Source: Halichondria panicea (lineage: Eukaryota; Porifera; Demospongiae; Suberitida; Halichondriidae). From it: DNA of 64,000 nucleotides. Numbering within the stretch: the first letter of the stretch is position 1; every line of letters starts with the position of its first letter. Both the position numbers and the translations under genes were made by a program. Shown in pieces: positions 1 through 25,152 of the stretch. The DNA is taken from the NCBI RefSeq assembly GCF_963675165.1, contig NC_087377.1:1699501-1763500 (forward strand). The letters are read 5' to 3'. The notes under the pieces were generated by a model, which worked only from the letters and a program-made list of their open reading frames with translations, did not search any database and was not told where the DNA came from.

Positions 1-248
1 TCTGCCTGAGGGCATCACTGATGCATGTTCATGTCGAAAGATTATTTTAAACGAAGGGCCTGCATGGGGTTATTTTATAGTTGAACATTTTTAGTACTGA
101 GCTTTTCGAATGTGTCAATCCAAAACTTCGTCCGGGGATATAATTTGTTGCATGTGGCCAATGTAATAATAAACTTTGTTGATAACTGAATTTGAAAGAT
201 CTCTTTCTAAGCTCTTAGAAAAAATAAAATTGAATCCACTATATATAC

Positions 249-688
249 CTGTAGTAGACTGTCGCTATTCCGGCTCTCTGAAGTACGGCCACCTCGATAT
301 ACCGGCCATTTGGCTTGGCACAGAATGCTAGCTATAATTATGTTTACTGCACAAAACTCACCCTGAAGTACGGCCACTCGCTATTCCGTTTACCAGCCAG
401 TGCTGTCTGTCCCAAACAAGGTTTTCAATGTAATTTTATACGTATATTACGGCCGGATATGACGTTTTGGGTGTGGTTTAGCAAATAAAATTGAATTACA
501 CTTAAATAGAGAACAGAATGATTCATTATCCTACATTATCCTCGAGACAAGAACCGCAAAAGTAGTCATTAGATTCGAGGTATGGTCGTTTTTAAGCCGC
601 GGCTATTTCCTGAGCTACAGCCACCTCGCTATTCCGGCCAAGCTGCATGGTCTAGAGGGTGACCGGATTAACGAGAGTCTACTGTACA
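249..688. repeat. Putative MITE with ~22-bp inverted ends; rest of 1-822 non-coding
   Basis: The left end reads GTAGTAGACTGTCGCTATTC. The right end is its imperfect reverse complement (GAGAGTCTACTGTAC near 674-688). Short direct motifs (TACGGCCACCTCG, CTCGCTATTCCG) recur inside. No clear target duplication was found. The remainder of 1-822 shows no coding signal; any 5' exons of the gene that follows must lie left of the window or be too short to see. Confidence 0.4.
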
Positions 689-822
689 TTATATTCGGCT
701 TCAGTCCAAATTGCCTGTGTATAGTTGTAATGTAAACTCTCAGTGCATGTCTGTACAATATCAATAACATAACGTGTTTGAGTGTATACAGTTTAATAAT
801 TATTGCTCTTTCTTATATGCAG

Positions 823-2215
823 TGATTGGAGAGCAAAAGCGATATCTGAAGAAATTGGATGATCTGATGACTGACAAAGACACTATCTCCATGCAGTACC
901 TCCGCCTCCTTCTTGTCGGGCCACCATTCGTGGGGAAAACAACAACTCTTGGCCGCTTACTGAAAGATATCGAAAACATTAGTTCTGCTGGAGACAAGGC
1001 AAAGCTACGCAGTACGCTACTCACCAATTGCCACCAAGTGGTCGCCTACATGAACAAAGATGCCACAGAATGGGTTTGTTCCAAAGACGTAGAAGAGGAA
1101 GCAAAGATTCTCTTTGGCTACATGTACAGTAGCAAGGTCGATGAAGTTCCGAGTGCCCCAACTGAGAAAAAGACAAAAACTGTCCCTGAAAGCGAAAAGC
1201 ACACAAGCATACCCAAGCCACTCTCTTATGAAAAGCCTCAGTCAAAGCCTCAAGAAGAAACACGCTCTGAAATACAAGAGAATGCTCACCAACAAAACAG
1301 GCTCATACCCATTAAAGCTAGATTACAAAAACTGATAAAGAACGGAAACTACTCTGAAATGGCCAAATGTCTCGGCAACACCTTGCTAAACATCAACGAT
1401 GTTGGAGGACAACCTGCCTTCCTAGAAATGCTACCAGCCCTATGTAATGGTCCGGCCATGTATCTAGTGTTCTTGGATCTAAGCAAGGAACTTGACGAAC
1501 CCTACGATATTCCCTTCAGTCGTGACGACACAGTCATTACTCCATTCAAAGCTGTACACACAGTGGAAGCCACAGTCTCTCAAATCCTCTCAGCAGTTGC
1601 CAGTATCCATCACGTCTCTCGAGAAGATGCCAAGTACAAAACCACCTCCAAATTGAGCGAGAAATTTGAAAAGTTCCAACAAGTTCATCCGGTAGCAGCT
1701 TTGATCGGTACTCACGTGGACAAGCTGGAGAATCCAAAAGAGAAAATCAAGCAGGTCAACGATGCTCTGAAAGCAACCACTCAAAAGTTTGCCGGGATTC
1801 TTGTATCACCTCCGCCAGATTCTGAATCTTCCTTTTTTGCCGTGGACAACTTTGCTGGAACGGAACAGTCTGACATTGCCCCGATTCGTGATTTCCTGAG
1901 CGATGTTTTTGCGTCTCATTTCAAGGATGCATCTCTGCCCATCAAACCGAAATGGCTCCTACTGGGCACACTACTGCGGATGGAGTACTCAATCGTGTCG
2001 ATGGAAGACTGCCTGGAAATCGGGAGATTGTTAGAGATGGATGAAGAAGATACCAAATTCTGTCTTTGGTAAGCTTGTAATTTTTGTACTCCTTCCAATT
2101 AATACATATAATAATGTACGGCAAACATTTCATACAGTAATTACCTCCAATGCATGTACGTACGATTTGTGTGTCCATTATTATTCTGTTATAGTTCTCA
2201 CCTAACCCACCCCCC

Positions 2216-2250
<35 letters not shown>

Positions 2251-4909
2251 ACCTACAGAAGATTGGATCCATACTCCATTACGGGAATGTACCCAATGAT
2301 ATTGATGGCTGGCTAAGCAACCACATGTTTTGTACCCCTGAAGTGATCTTCACTAGCATCAGCCAACTGATCCTTGCTGCTTTACGCATCCTCCATTCTG
2401 AAGGCCACGTCACTGAGTTTGAGCGAGCAGAGTTGGTCAAGATGGGGCAGTTTTCACTGGAGGCCATTATCAAGTACTGTAATGGACCTGATGTTGCAAA
2501 GATGCTCAAGAAAGGAGAGATTATTCCAGCCAAGCATCTCATCATACTGCTGCAATATCTCAACCTTCTTTCTGAAATCGTTCACAAAGATGCCAATGAT
2601 CCGAAGGTCACCCGAATCACCTATCTCATGCCGGCTATTTTGGACTGTGCTTCACAAGACGAGCTAACCAACACACCTCAACCAGACACCAACATCCCAG
2701 AACCACTCCACATCACATTCAGCTTTGGTTACGTACCAACAGGAGTCTTCTGTGGGCTCATCACTCGACTAGTTTCCCAAGGCCCTCATAAAATTCTTGG
2801 ATTGACGTGGGAATTGGTGGAAGATGGTGTCAAACGAAACTGCGTCTCCTTTTATGTTGACTACGTACACAAAGTGACACTGCTCTCTCACGACAGAAGC
2901 TACGAGATACGAGTTGAACGCAATGCAAAACAGATGGATTTATCTCTTCACGATCTTTGCTCTCACACTCTGTCAGCAATCCTGTATTCTCTCAAGATCC
3001 TGTTCCCAAAGTTGAACCTCAGTGTTGCATTTCAATGCTCTTGTCCCAAACACGCAACAAGCAAGAGTCTAAACAACCTTTGCACCCTTGTTCAAGGCCG
3101 ACAGATCCACTTCCTGTGTGGTAGAAGTCCCGTCACCCTCAGTGAAGCACAACAAGTGTGGTTGGGGAAGGTGAGTTATTCTCGTGCATGTAGACTATAG
3201 TTAAGTGTGTTCTAGCTAATGATTAACTGTTGAGCGATTTTGCCTTGAATAGACATAATATTTATGGTAAGACCATCAGATCAGCTATATCAGGTACACA
3301 TAGATTCACTATCGTCTTTACCAACTTTCCTTGTGCTAAGCTCTGTACATGAGTGCATGGCTGGTAACACATAATTTGATCTAGTGAACGCCATTTAACA
3401 GTTTGACGCACATAGCTAGACGATACAGAATCCATGTAGTAAGACACTCCATCCCCTCATGTGCTCCTGGCTATAAGTATATAGCTGATATGATGGTCTC
3501 AGTTCTAGTGTTGTATGTACACGTACGTAGCTTGAAGCTCAGAGTATACACTATACATTGTGCAGATGGGCTAAAATTAATTATTCTGTATTGCATAATT
3601 CTCTGTTATCTAGGTTGCAAGCATTGGTCAGAAGGCAAGCTTGTGTGTGCTCAAGTTTGTTAGAAATCCTGTAAAGCAGTTTTCCTTTGATTGGAGCAAA
3701 GTGGGAGATGATGACACAGCACCTGTTCTCAGCAAACCCAACACTGTGAGCTTCCAGAGTGTGAGAGAGGAGGACTTTGGTCACTACCAGTGTGAGGTGA
3801 AGGATGCAGCTGCTGGGAAAGTGCTCCTCACTCTCTACACAGCTCTCTACAAAGAGGACACAAGTCAGTTATCTAACCTCAAGTAACTACGTACTTTCTT
3901 TAATTTGCTACCATTAATTTTATGATACTAAGCCCTACAACTTCTATACTTACATATGTATAACCAGTGTACACAGTGTTTACTTCCCCTGCCCCATAAT
4001 GACAACAGAACTCTTACAACTGCCCAATTCCCATACCCTTATATAGTGTGAAGCTTTTCATTAGCTATGGTGGGGCCACTTGTGTAAGTGTGTGCATTAC
4101 ATCCGCTACAGTATAGCGGTTAATTTTCGTGGGGTAAATATTCGTTATTTTCGTGGGCAATCCGCGACATTTTCCCCTACGAAAGCATAGGTGTGGTTTA
4201 CCAGAACGCATGCAATGCAGTACATTCAATCAATGTTTTTGATTATTTTCTCAATGAATGGATATCCCACGATAATTACACACTATCTATCTTACTACCA
4301 TTATTAAAAAAAAGTTCTATCAGTTCCATCTGTCATAATCAGATTGCTATATTCGAAAGCTGGAAACTACATGACTACATGTCCGGCATTCCCCATTATT
4401 ATACAAGCACATGTTGTGTTGCGTATAATAATAATTATTTGTGCATTTTCAGATGCTTATTGTACGCAGTTTGTCATAAAACTGGCCATTTTCAATGCAA
4501 TATGTACTAATCTTGTGTGTGTGTAGGATCGTCACAAGAGGAGCCTACTAGCAGAAACCAAACAGTAGAAATTGCACAACAACGGTCGTCCATTGTTCTG
4601 ACTGGAGATGATATTCTAACAATTTGTGAGAAGCTGAGAAGTGCAAGCAAAGATTGGTTCAACTTGGGACTGGCTCTTGGAATGAAGTTTTACGAGTTGG
4701 AAAATATTCGAGATCGAAGCACAGATAATGTGTGCCGCCTAACGATGATAGTAGCCAAGCGTCTTGAAGTCACTGATCCACCCATGACATGGCCTTACAT
4801 ATGTGAATGTCTAAGGAGGCCTACTGTTGAGCGTAACGATGTAGCCGAGGAAATTGAAGACAAGTATGTGAGGACAGCAACTGCAGTTGCTCATAGTGCC
4901 ACCAATTGA
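823..4909 (+). CDS. Roc-COR GTPase / Ig-like / Death-domain protein (gene 1), 5' incomplete
   Basis: Proposed exons: 823-2068, 2249-3170, 3614-3863, 4527-4909 (stop TGA). The first begins after TTATATGCAG in phase 2, so upstream coding exons are missing. Exon 1 carries a P-loop (GPPFVGKTTT), a Switch II motif (DVGGQPAFLEM) and a G4-like THVDKL, as in Roc-type GTPases. It is followed by a COR-like winged-helix region and a Cys-containing domain (CSCPKHA) shared with gene 2. Exon 3 is Ig-like (GHYQCEVKDA). Exon 4 holds a Death-fold domain (DDILTICEKLRSASKDW). The intron at 2069-2248 ends in a CA repeat directly at the acceptor, and this intron is absent from gene 2. A further 3'UTR intron (about 4928-4989) is likely. 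The family's role in cell-death or immune signalling is inference from domain content. Confidence 0.8.
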
Positions 4910-5165
4910 TCATGATAACCTGACAAGGTACGTTTGTACTAATGTATTATTATGATCCATTACTGATATATACTTTTTTTATTGCATAGCTTGAAGGGGA
5001 CGAATAAAGTAAAGAAGCATAAAGAAGCGTCCATGCAAGAATTAAGTAAAGAACTGACTGACTCTGTGCTAACAATGTTGTCTATATAGCCATTATTATA
5101 CAGTATGAGTACTGTAACATGTTCAAGCATTGTTCCTTTGTTCCTTGTAAGGGATCAGCATCTTA

Positions 5166-5419
5166 TTCTTATCCCTTTCCTTGCCATTCGTGAAATCTGG
5201 AACAGGAGCGTCTTTAGGTCGATCAATTAGTGTGGATCCGGCCTCACCACGCCTCCAAGTCATTCTATTAGTCTAGATCCGGCTAGCAATTCTAGCTGGG
5301 ACTCCCAGTTCTAGCTCCTTTTGTTTAGCGTGTCAGAGACTGGGAGAAGATGATTGGCACTCCCTGGCTCCTTTGGATGTACAGCTGTCCAGATCCCTAG
5401 AACATACCCTCCATTCTGA
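5166..5419. repeat. Left arm of ~245-bp inverted repeat
   Basis: This sequence reappears in reverse complement at 9357-9599 (shared words include CTTGCCATTCGTGAAATCTG and GGATCTGGACAGCTGTACAT). The pair encloses about 4.2 kb containing the retrotransposon. No target-site duplication was found outside the arms, so it may be a transposon end or an inverted duplication. 4910-5165 holds the gene 1 3'UTR tail with an AATAAA near 5004. 5420-6149 shows no gene, only GCT/ACT-rich low-complexity sequence and a T-run near 5889. Confidence 0.6.
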
Positions 5420-6149
5420 CGAGTTATCAGTGCATAGGGTGCTTACTAGATTCTTGCCAGCCAGTACAGTTCAAGCTACACACAGCACCGCTCAACTATT
5501 CTCTACCCCATTATCTAGCTAAATCTGGTCCAACTAGACAGCAGACACAGCTAGTTAATTCAGTAAAGCCAGGGGTAGCCCTACTTCTACGGTTGTTCAG
5601 TACCCACGGTAACAATTCCTCTGGGCTGGGCTAACTAGTTGAGCCACGCCTCCCAATTCTCAAGGCTAGGTACATGTCTCTGTCTAGCTGCTTCTTCAGC
5701 TTCTTGCTCAGTTTTGTGGCTTAGAGAAAGGCCAGCTACTCAGGGGGAAGAGTCCAGATGAAAGTCTGGCAGCCAGGTGACGTCCAAACGGTCAGTTATT
5801 CTTTCCACCAACTTTTTAATCTAGTCTAGTCCTGCTTGCACTGCTACTACTACTGCTGCCTACTGCTGCTACTCTTCCTAGCTAGTCAAAGGTTTCTTTT
5901 TTTTTTTTTTTTTTACTTGACTGATAAGGCCGTTACCTAGACTACAGTTTGTTTGTCAGGGAGGAGCTCACATACAACTTCATCTAATTCATCATAACGA
6001 TTCCTTACCCATTGTTGTAATTTCTACAACAGATTGCCAAGGAAAGAGCTAAATACAGGAATGGTATAAAACCTTTAGTCAAACTCTTCAGAGCTAGCTA
6101 GCTAGAGCTTGAGAGATGAGAGCTAGCTAGGGCCTGGGGCTAGGGGGAA

Positions 6150-7563
6150 CAGACTGCAGTCGTTCCTACAATAAGCAAAATTTTAGAGAAACACGTTAAT
6201 TAAGTCTCTTTGTCAGGAACACCTGTGCGACCAGGCACCTATATCTCCAAGGCAGTGGGGCTTCATGTCATCACGCTCATCTATCTCAGCCCTAATACAG
6301 GTGATAGAAGACTGGAGTAGAGCCCTGGATCAAGGTCAAGAAGTATGCGTAGTTTTCTTTGATATCAAAAAGGCATTCGATACTGTCCCCCATGTCAATC
6401 TTCTGAAACATCTACAGTCACTTAATTTTAACAAATATTTACTAAACTGGGTGCATAGCTACTTACTGGAGAGGAAACAGTTTGTGGGTATTGATGGCGG
6501 TAACTCAGACAGCTTACATGTTCTCTCAGGTGTGCCCCAAGGTTCGGTTTTGGGTCCACTATTGTTCATTACGTACATAAACCAAGTCACAGATGTTATT
6601 TCTCAAGACAGTAAGCTAAATATGTTTGCTGATGACATGGCCTTATACAGAGTTATCACATCTACTAATGACTACGTGAATCTTCAAAAGGACATTTCTA
6701 AAGTCTCAAATTTTTTGAACACTAAATTATTAGAATTTAATCTTGGCAAGTGTAAGTTTATGTCCGTTTCTAAGAAAACATCGCGCTCATTGAAGGCTCC
6801 AACTCTACTTCTAAATGGTTATGTACTGCAGCAGGTTTCTAACTACAAGTATTTAGGAATTACCATATCGGCTGACTTGAGCTGGCACACTCACATCAAT
6901 ACGATTTGTAATAAAACAAGGAAGTTGATAGGTCTCCTACATCGCAGGTTCTCTGAGAATTCTTCTCCAACAACACTGTTAAAGTTGTGTACATCGTTTG
7001 TGAGACCACATCTGGAATACGCATCCTCTGTATGGAACCCATTTCACAAGTGTGAAATAAACAATTTAGAAAAAGTCCAGAGATTTGCTATGAGAGTCTG
7101 TCTGAAGAAATGGAATTTGAAAAGTGAAGAATTACTCACCTTGACCAGGCTTCCTTCTCTGCAGCTGAGGCGCCTTGCTGCGGTGCTTTGCCACCTTTTC
7201 AAAATACTACACAATCTAACTGACTTCCCAAACAACCCAGCAACCAAGAGAAATATGACGTACAGTAGTAGAACTGTTAACTGTTTTACTCTGGTCCCCT
7301 ACCAATGTAGAACATCCTTTTACAAATTCTCATTTTTTCCGCATGCAATCTCAATATGGAATAGGCTGGTTAGCCACAAGGACTTTACTTTAGTAGACTG
7401 TACTAGTATAAGTTCATTTAAGTCTCATCTGTATTCACATCTAGTTGACATGTTGTAACTATTAAAGCGTATGTTATAGGACTCACTTCACCCTAGCTTT
7501 GTAGCTATTTGTGTATCCTTGCAATTAATTGCTAAATCTTTCATAAAAAAAAAAAAAAAAAAA
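6150..7563 (+). mobile_element. 5'-truncated non-LTR retrotransposon (CR1/Jockey-like reverse transcriptase)
   Basis: A 397-residue open frame (6265-7458) has reverse-transcriptase motifs in order: FFDIKKAFDTVPH, GVPQGSVLGPLLF, and the catalytic FADD box (MFADDMALY). The C-terminal thumb region contains FVRPHLEYASSVWNPF, typical of CR1/L2/Jockey lineages. Upstream, the motif SKILEKHVN lies in a different frame at about 6172-6200 and runs into a stop, so the copy is frameshifted and lacks the endonuclease and 5' part. It ends in a poly(A) tract at about 7545-7563. The exact clade cannot be fixed by eye. Confidence 0.85.
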
Positions 7564-8490
7564 GTCGTTGCTAGCCTCTTTGTGGTGAACCATGTATCCT
7601 CTACTATCTATGGCACAAGTAAGATAAAATTAGGTAGTCTATAAAATTATAATTATATAATCTCAGTACAGTACATGCAGTATACACAATAGCTAGCTGG
7701 TACATGGTATGGTATAGATACATGTCTGATGTAGATCTAGTATTTGTAACACTTGTTTGTAAAGACAGACCCTTTGCACCACCTTCACTCTTGTTTCTTC
7801 TTTTCCGCTATACGTCCATTTACTCCATACGTTTCATACTATCTCACTTGTAATTGTTGTTTCACCATTTCCCAGGCCGTACTGTACAAGTAAAAGCAAT
7901 CCTTGAGATCTGCAACGTCTTGGTCTACAAAGAGTCTGTCGTTCACTTCTCATTTCTGGATTCTTTACCCATGTTCCTGTGTATCATTACTGTGTGGCTT
8001 GTGCTATATATTCAAATTTTGAGTGGAGTTCTACTGGGGCTATTGTAGCATTGTCCTTGGGACCGAGGCTATAGGACAAATCGGACTGCTCTGCCTCATA
8101 AATGAAGAAGCGAACACAAATGGCAGAATGTTCCCTCACAATAATATAATGATTGTTTTTTGTGCAATAAAACAATATGTTTGCTGTATTCATTTCAATA
8201 GTCTTACAACATGTTGGGATGCATGAGCACATTAATTTTAATACCCTGTATGGATCTGCACTATAGATCTATAGTATTAATAGAAGATTTAAAGTTTCAT
8301 GTGCTTCTTGGGCATAATCCTTTGGAGCCGCCCCCACATCACAGACAAAAATTAATTATAAGGTCAAAGTTCATGGACATATTCCTGTCTTTAGGCTCTT
8401 AATCTTGTGAAGAGATCAATTTCACAAATGGCTACTGCTAGCTAGCTGTTTTAACAGATATTTTCTGAGTATTGTAGCTAACAAAAAGCT
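7564..8490. other. No gene recognised
   Basis: Short open frames here (for example 7854-8048 and 8211-8402) show no domain, no paired splice signals and ordinary A+T-rich composition. I see no RNA gene. Confidence 0.5.
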
Positions 8491-8500
8491 AGCGCTTTAG

Positions 8501-8831
8501 TAGACTGGCGGCGACAGCCTCTCGCGTGTGTAGCGCGAGAGACTGGCAAACTGCCTATCAGTCACTTGTCTCAGCTGCAACGAGCATTGCAGCCTATCAG
8601 ATAGCTCAACGTCATATTAGCCCTGTTATTCTAACCGCACTTACACTTCAGGGGATTCAGTGCATTCCATAGTAGCTGAATCTCATAGCAAAATTTAACC
8701 ACATTATCTATAATGATATTCATGTTTAGTAGTGTCATACGATCTATTACACTTCCGCTGAGACGAGTGACTGATAGGCAGTTTGCCAGTCGCTCGCGCT
8801 ACGCGCTCGGGCGGCTGTCACCGCCAGTCTA
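8501..8831. mobile_element. Mutator-like MITE with long TIRs and 9-bp target duplication
   Basis: The element starts TAGACTGGCGGCGACAGCC and ends with the near-perfect reverse complement GGCTGTCACCGCCAGTCTA. Inverted homology continues inwards through the motif CTGGCAAACTGCCTATCAGT, giving TIRs of roughly 70 bp. It is flanked by GCGCTTTAG on both sides (8492-8500 and 8832-8840). Long TIRs plus a 9-bp duplication fit Mutator-like elements. It has no coding capacity. Confidence 0.75.
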
Positions 8832-8934
8832 GCGCTTTAGTGCAAGGCTAACTCATATGTTGAATAGAAAGTTTGTGCGGACAGATGATGCTATGAAAGA
8901 TTCTGAAGAGACTGCAACAGCCTTCAATGTGAGT

Positions 8935-9180
8935 CAAACTAGCCATAACTCGAGAAAGAAGCTTTAGTTTGCTAATCCACGAATCAAAATCCAAGAGAAC
9001 GTGGCTAGAAGCCTATAGAAGCTGTTAGCTTTCGTCCCATTGCAACCGTTGAGCAGTTACAGCTGAACAGACACACACACACAGACAGACACACAGAATG
9101 TACATACACACACACACAGCTCAGACAGCTTTACCGTATCCCTCGTGCGGCTACGCCTCGAGGCATAATCAATGTCATGG
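8935..9180. repeat. Candidate dispersed repeat with CA-rich tail
   Basis: The stretch runs from CATAACTCGAGAAAGAAGC through CA/GACA runs (9069-9117) to a GC-rich terminus GGCTACGCCTCGAGGCATAA. The terminal motif CGAGGCATAATC is echoed near 18800. It resembles an interspersed short element but I could not define its ends. Confidence 0.3.
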
Positions 9181-9356
9181 TGTTCAATTATTGGAATTAT
9201 TACTGGTGATTGGACAATTGGTGATGACTTAGTTGGGCGGAGTCCAGCGCAGCGTTGGTTGGACTCCGCCCAACTAGTGATGACTACCCACTACTTGACT
9301 AAGGTGGTACAGGTATAGTCTACAGCGCATAGTTTAAGGATCAAGACATATATGCA

Positions 9357-9599
9357 GAATGGAGGGTATGTTCTAGGGATCTGGACAGCTGTACATCCAA
9401 AGGAGCCAGGGAGTGCCAATCATCTTCTCCCAGTCTCTGACACGCTAAACAAAAGGAGCTAGAACTGGGAGTCCCAGCTAGAATTGCTAGCCGGATCTAG
9501 ACTAATAGAATGACATGGAGGCGTGGTGAGGCCGGATCCACACTAATTGATCGACCTAAAGACGCTCCTGTTCCAGATTTCACGAATGGCAAGGAAAGG
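9357..9599. repeat. Right arm of ~245-bp inverted repeat
   Basis: Reverse complement of 5166-5419. The open frame 9510-9758 is created by this repeat and is not taken as a gene. A short AGCCTCGA-type palindromic remnant follows at about 9627-9652. Confidence 0.6.
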
Positions 9600-9767
9600 T
9601 ACAAGGCATCTTCAGTGCGGCCTGGGATCGAGCTCGAGGCTAAAAGATTGCCTTCCTCCTACGTTATTGACTTGTTGCAGTTCACCTGTAGTGTGAGCGT
9701 GTGGGTTATAAACCGGGGCTCCGGAGCTGTAGGTGGGTGGCCGGGAAACCGGCGGTAACTAACTTTC

Positions 9768-9945
9768 CTGTAGTCTTTCATTGTGATAGTCAACAGGTCT
9801 CCTGTAGTCTTTCATTAGATCACAGCCCTCCTGTAGTCTTTCATTAGATCACAGCCCTCCTGTATGTAGTCTTTCATTGTGATTGTCAACAGCAGCCCTT
9901 CCTGTAGTCTTTCATTGTGATAGTCAACAGCAGCCCCCGCTACAG
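9768..9945. repeat. Tandem repeat, ~35-bp unit
   Basis: Five imperfect copies of a unit containing CCTGTAGTCTTTCATT followed by GTGATAGTCAACAG or AGATCACAGCC. Related single units recur near 9985-10030 and 10505-10550 (ACTGTCTTTCATTAGGC). From 9946 to 10911 no gene is seen; a CA tract lies at 10775-10807. Confidence 0.7.
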
Positions 9946-10911
9946 TGGTAGTTTTTTTTTTGTTTTTTTTGCTAGGTAGCAGCCCTACTACCTTTGATTA
10001 GGCAGCAGTCCTACTGTCTTTCATTAGGCCGTAGCAAACACGTTTTTTTCCGAACAATTCATTGCTTTGCTAATAATTATTATTATAGTTCGTTTTGTCA
10101 TAATTATATAATTATAAGAGAGCAACAATCATGTACATGTACGTAGATAATTATTATAACTTTTTATTTCTTGTGCCTCGAGCATTTTGTTGAGACCACC
10201 ACCATCTTTATAGTTCACCTGCATGTGAGAGAAGAGGTAAACAATTATGGGTGGGAGGATGCATGTGGGAAGGTAATGAAGGTATTGTGTGAAAAACCTG
10301 AGTATTAGTATACTTATAAGAAAAGTGAGATTTATGGAGTATATACTAAGAGCCTTGTGGGGAGCAACTGGGGTTAGAAATTGGATAGTTGCAGGAATTA
10401 TATATTATTATTATGACGACATATACTGTGCTATAAAATTGGCCGCTGAATGTTTTCTATACGTACGAATATATATACAGTTTACAGTGTACGGGTATGC
10501 ATTAGGTAACAGCCTCCTACTGTCTTTCATTAGGCAGTAGCAAACGGTTTTTTTTCCAATGACATTGCATGCAGACAATTACAAGCCCCACCCCTGTTTT
10601 AGATCTAGGGGAAAACCTGACTCATAATTATTATCTGGCTGGCCAGCACAACATGTCTAACTTGGGTAAGTACGTGTATACGTGTGTGCATAATTATGTC
10701 AAGCTAGCTATAGATATGTATACCTATGCCATAGCCTACAAGTATAATTATGTCATACATCCCATTCACACACGTACACACACACACACACACGCCCACA
10801 CACACACAGCTCCACTATTGGTAGATACTCCCCGTCTAAGATAAGCGACAGTTACATCGTTGCTTTCAAAGATGAGCTCACAGCTGAACAAGGTTAAAAA
10901 TTAGTATACCG

Positions 10912-11052
10912 TAAAACCTCGATTTAAGGCGACACTTTTAAATATTAAATTATGTTTGCAAAAAAAAGTATACAGTTTTAATGTACATGGTACTATAATA
11001 TGGGCGAAATGCCCAAGTGTTTAAAGGGTCACCTTAAATCGAAGTTTTACAA
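10912..11052. mobile_element. Short MITE (~140 bp)
   Basis: Inverted ends: TACCGTAAAACCTCGATTTA at the left, and a right end whose reverse complement is close to it (TTAAATCGAAGTTTTACAAT). It starts with TA, consistent with a Tc1/mariner-type element. 11053-11860 contains no supported gene; a diverged fragment of the GTATAGCGGG family lies at about 11700-11810. Confidence 0.55.
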
Positions 11053-11860
11053 TGCTAAGACAAGAAAGGCCAACTGTACAATCATGTGATATGAAGTCTA
11101 GGTCCTAAAAATAAAAAGGATGGTGGTATGAGTGGGTGGGGCAATAAACAAAGGAATGTACAAGTGAAATGTATGTAACGTTGTCAATGCAATAAGCGTG
11201 TAATAAAAGTCCTACCATCCCTAGCTATAGCTTTCCATGTAATTTTTTTAATTTCCCAAATGACTACAGTCAATGTGCCCGCCACTGTATAATGGCCAAA
11301 ACATTGCTCCACAAAAAGGTGTCCATAATTATATTGAGGAGTTGGTATAATGTTAATTCATTTTCAATGTACTTATTGCAGTTTCCGCGGCAATGGAAGC
11401 TGTCAGAGAGATATTCCGCGCAGCAGGGGGGAAGAATAGTGTCAGCGCAGAGTTCAGCTTTAAAGCCTTCTCTGCTATCATGGATCCTGAGTAAGCGTTT
11501 GGGATATTGAACGTTTATTTTCCCACTCCCTCCCTCTTTCTTTGACACAGTCACTCCTCCCCTCACATGCACAGCAAAGAACAGGGTGTCCCTGCATGGT
11601 TGAGTAGCTATAATTAAGCTGATTGAATTTAGAAGTGAGTGCATATACAGAGCTTGATAAGCTAATATAATTTGGGGAAAGTCCTGGCCTGGGCTGTATT
11701 CCGTATAGCGGGTGATAATTATGATAAGCTTCATTACGTGCACTGCATTGCATGCGTTCCATTTTTTCGGGGTAACGTTTTTGTCACCCCACGAAAATTA
11801 CATTTATGAATTCTCTCTATTGTGGTCATGTATTGTCACGCAGGTGGTTTGAGTTATTAT

Positions 11861-12206
11861 GCACTTGTCAAAGTAATGCCCCACCTCCCCCCTACCGGGA
11901 TAGGTGAGGATTAGTTGGAGATTAGACTTGAAGTTGCTCCCCTATACGTATAGGGGACTTAGACAGATCACCTGATGCATGCATTGGGTCAAAGGTCAAT
12001 TTAAGATCGTCACATGATGTCAATGTTATCTTCTCACCATGAAGAAATAGCTATAGTGTGATACAGGTCTAATCCCACATAACCCCCATATATATAGGGG
12101 CTACCAGGAGATTAGACCAAATAACATGCCCAAAGGTAGGGGTAGATCATGTGATTGGTCTAACCAACCTATCCGTAGGGGGGGGGGGCATTAGATTGAC
12201 AAGTGC
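11861..12206. mobile_element. MITE with ~40-bp TIR and ATTAT flanks
   Basis: The left end GCACTTGTCAAAGTAATGCC mirrors the right end GGGCATTAGATTGACAAGTGC except for small changes. Inner parts (CTACCGGGATAGGT versus ACCTATCCGTAGG) continue the inverted match. ATTAT occurs at 11856-11860 and 12207-12211 as a likely 5-bp target duplication. 12207-13103 has no gene; a minisatellite-like unit (CTAGCTACAGTGTACACAGT) lies near 12240 and an AGCCT...AGGCTA palindrome near 12524. Confidence 0.6.
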
Positions 12207-13103
12207 ATTATGTCTCACACCACATGAGACCCAGTCAACCACTAGCTACAGTGTACACAGTGGGAGCTAGGGCTCTACATTACCACTATATATCTTGAGG
12301 TCAATTAGCAGCTCTGCTTGGCTACATTGTTAGGGCATGTACTATTAATAGCACATGGACTGAAGCTATATTATTTATACCTAATATTTGATGTGCTACT
12401 GTTTGTCATGATAGACTTGTGTTGTCTTTGTGCAGATGCAGCCCATAATAATGGAGCATGCAAGAGGAATCTTTAGTATGGTCCTATCTATAGTCTCCTT
12501 CACAGGCCTTGGATTGAAGAGTAGCCTGGGATCGAGGCTAGGTCCTATTAAGACCTCTAACAGAACATGAACAATGTCTCAAGAAAAGCACAAACAATCC
12601 ACTGGACCAAACTATGATCATGAACTAGTTATTAGAGATAAACTTGTTTAATTCCTCACACTATATAGCATAAATTATAGCTAGCTAGCACTTCAATTCT
12701 GTACAACACCATAATGATTATTATCATTTAAATTTCTGATTGTCATTAATTGCTACTGATTTTTTAACGTGTAATTATTACATGAAAAGTGGTAAAGATC
12801 ATTAACTAAGCAAACCATTAAGAGTGATATGCATGCATCATTATACCATGCACTACCTAACCCTTCATTAGGTGCCTTATTCCTTATCTATAATTATGGA
12901 CGCTGATGGGAAAAATTGACTATTCAGTGCCTGTTACCGAGGAAACAATTGATCACCATGGAAACGATATTATGAATAAAACTTTTTTTTCATTATCAAA
13001 ATACAAGATGTAAAACTAGTGAAAATCACATGAAAAGTGGTTAAATGAACAAGAGCGTATAATTTAAACTATAATTGTCTAGTGCCTAAGTGTTGGTATA
13101 GTG

Positions 13104-25152
<12,049 letters not shown>

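Noticed and set aside
9510-9758. 82-residue open frame
   Set aside because: Lies over the inverted-repeat arm; the mirror arm at 5166-5419 has no matching conserved frame.
11270-11762. Minus-strand frames of 157 and 94 residues
   Set aside because: Two overlapping frames without domains, crossing a decayed MITE fragment.
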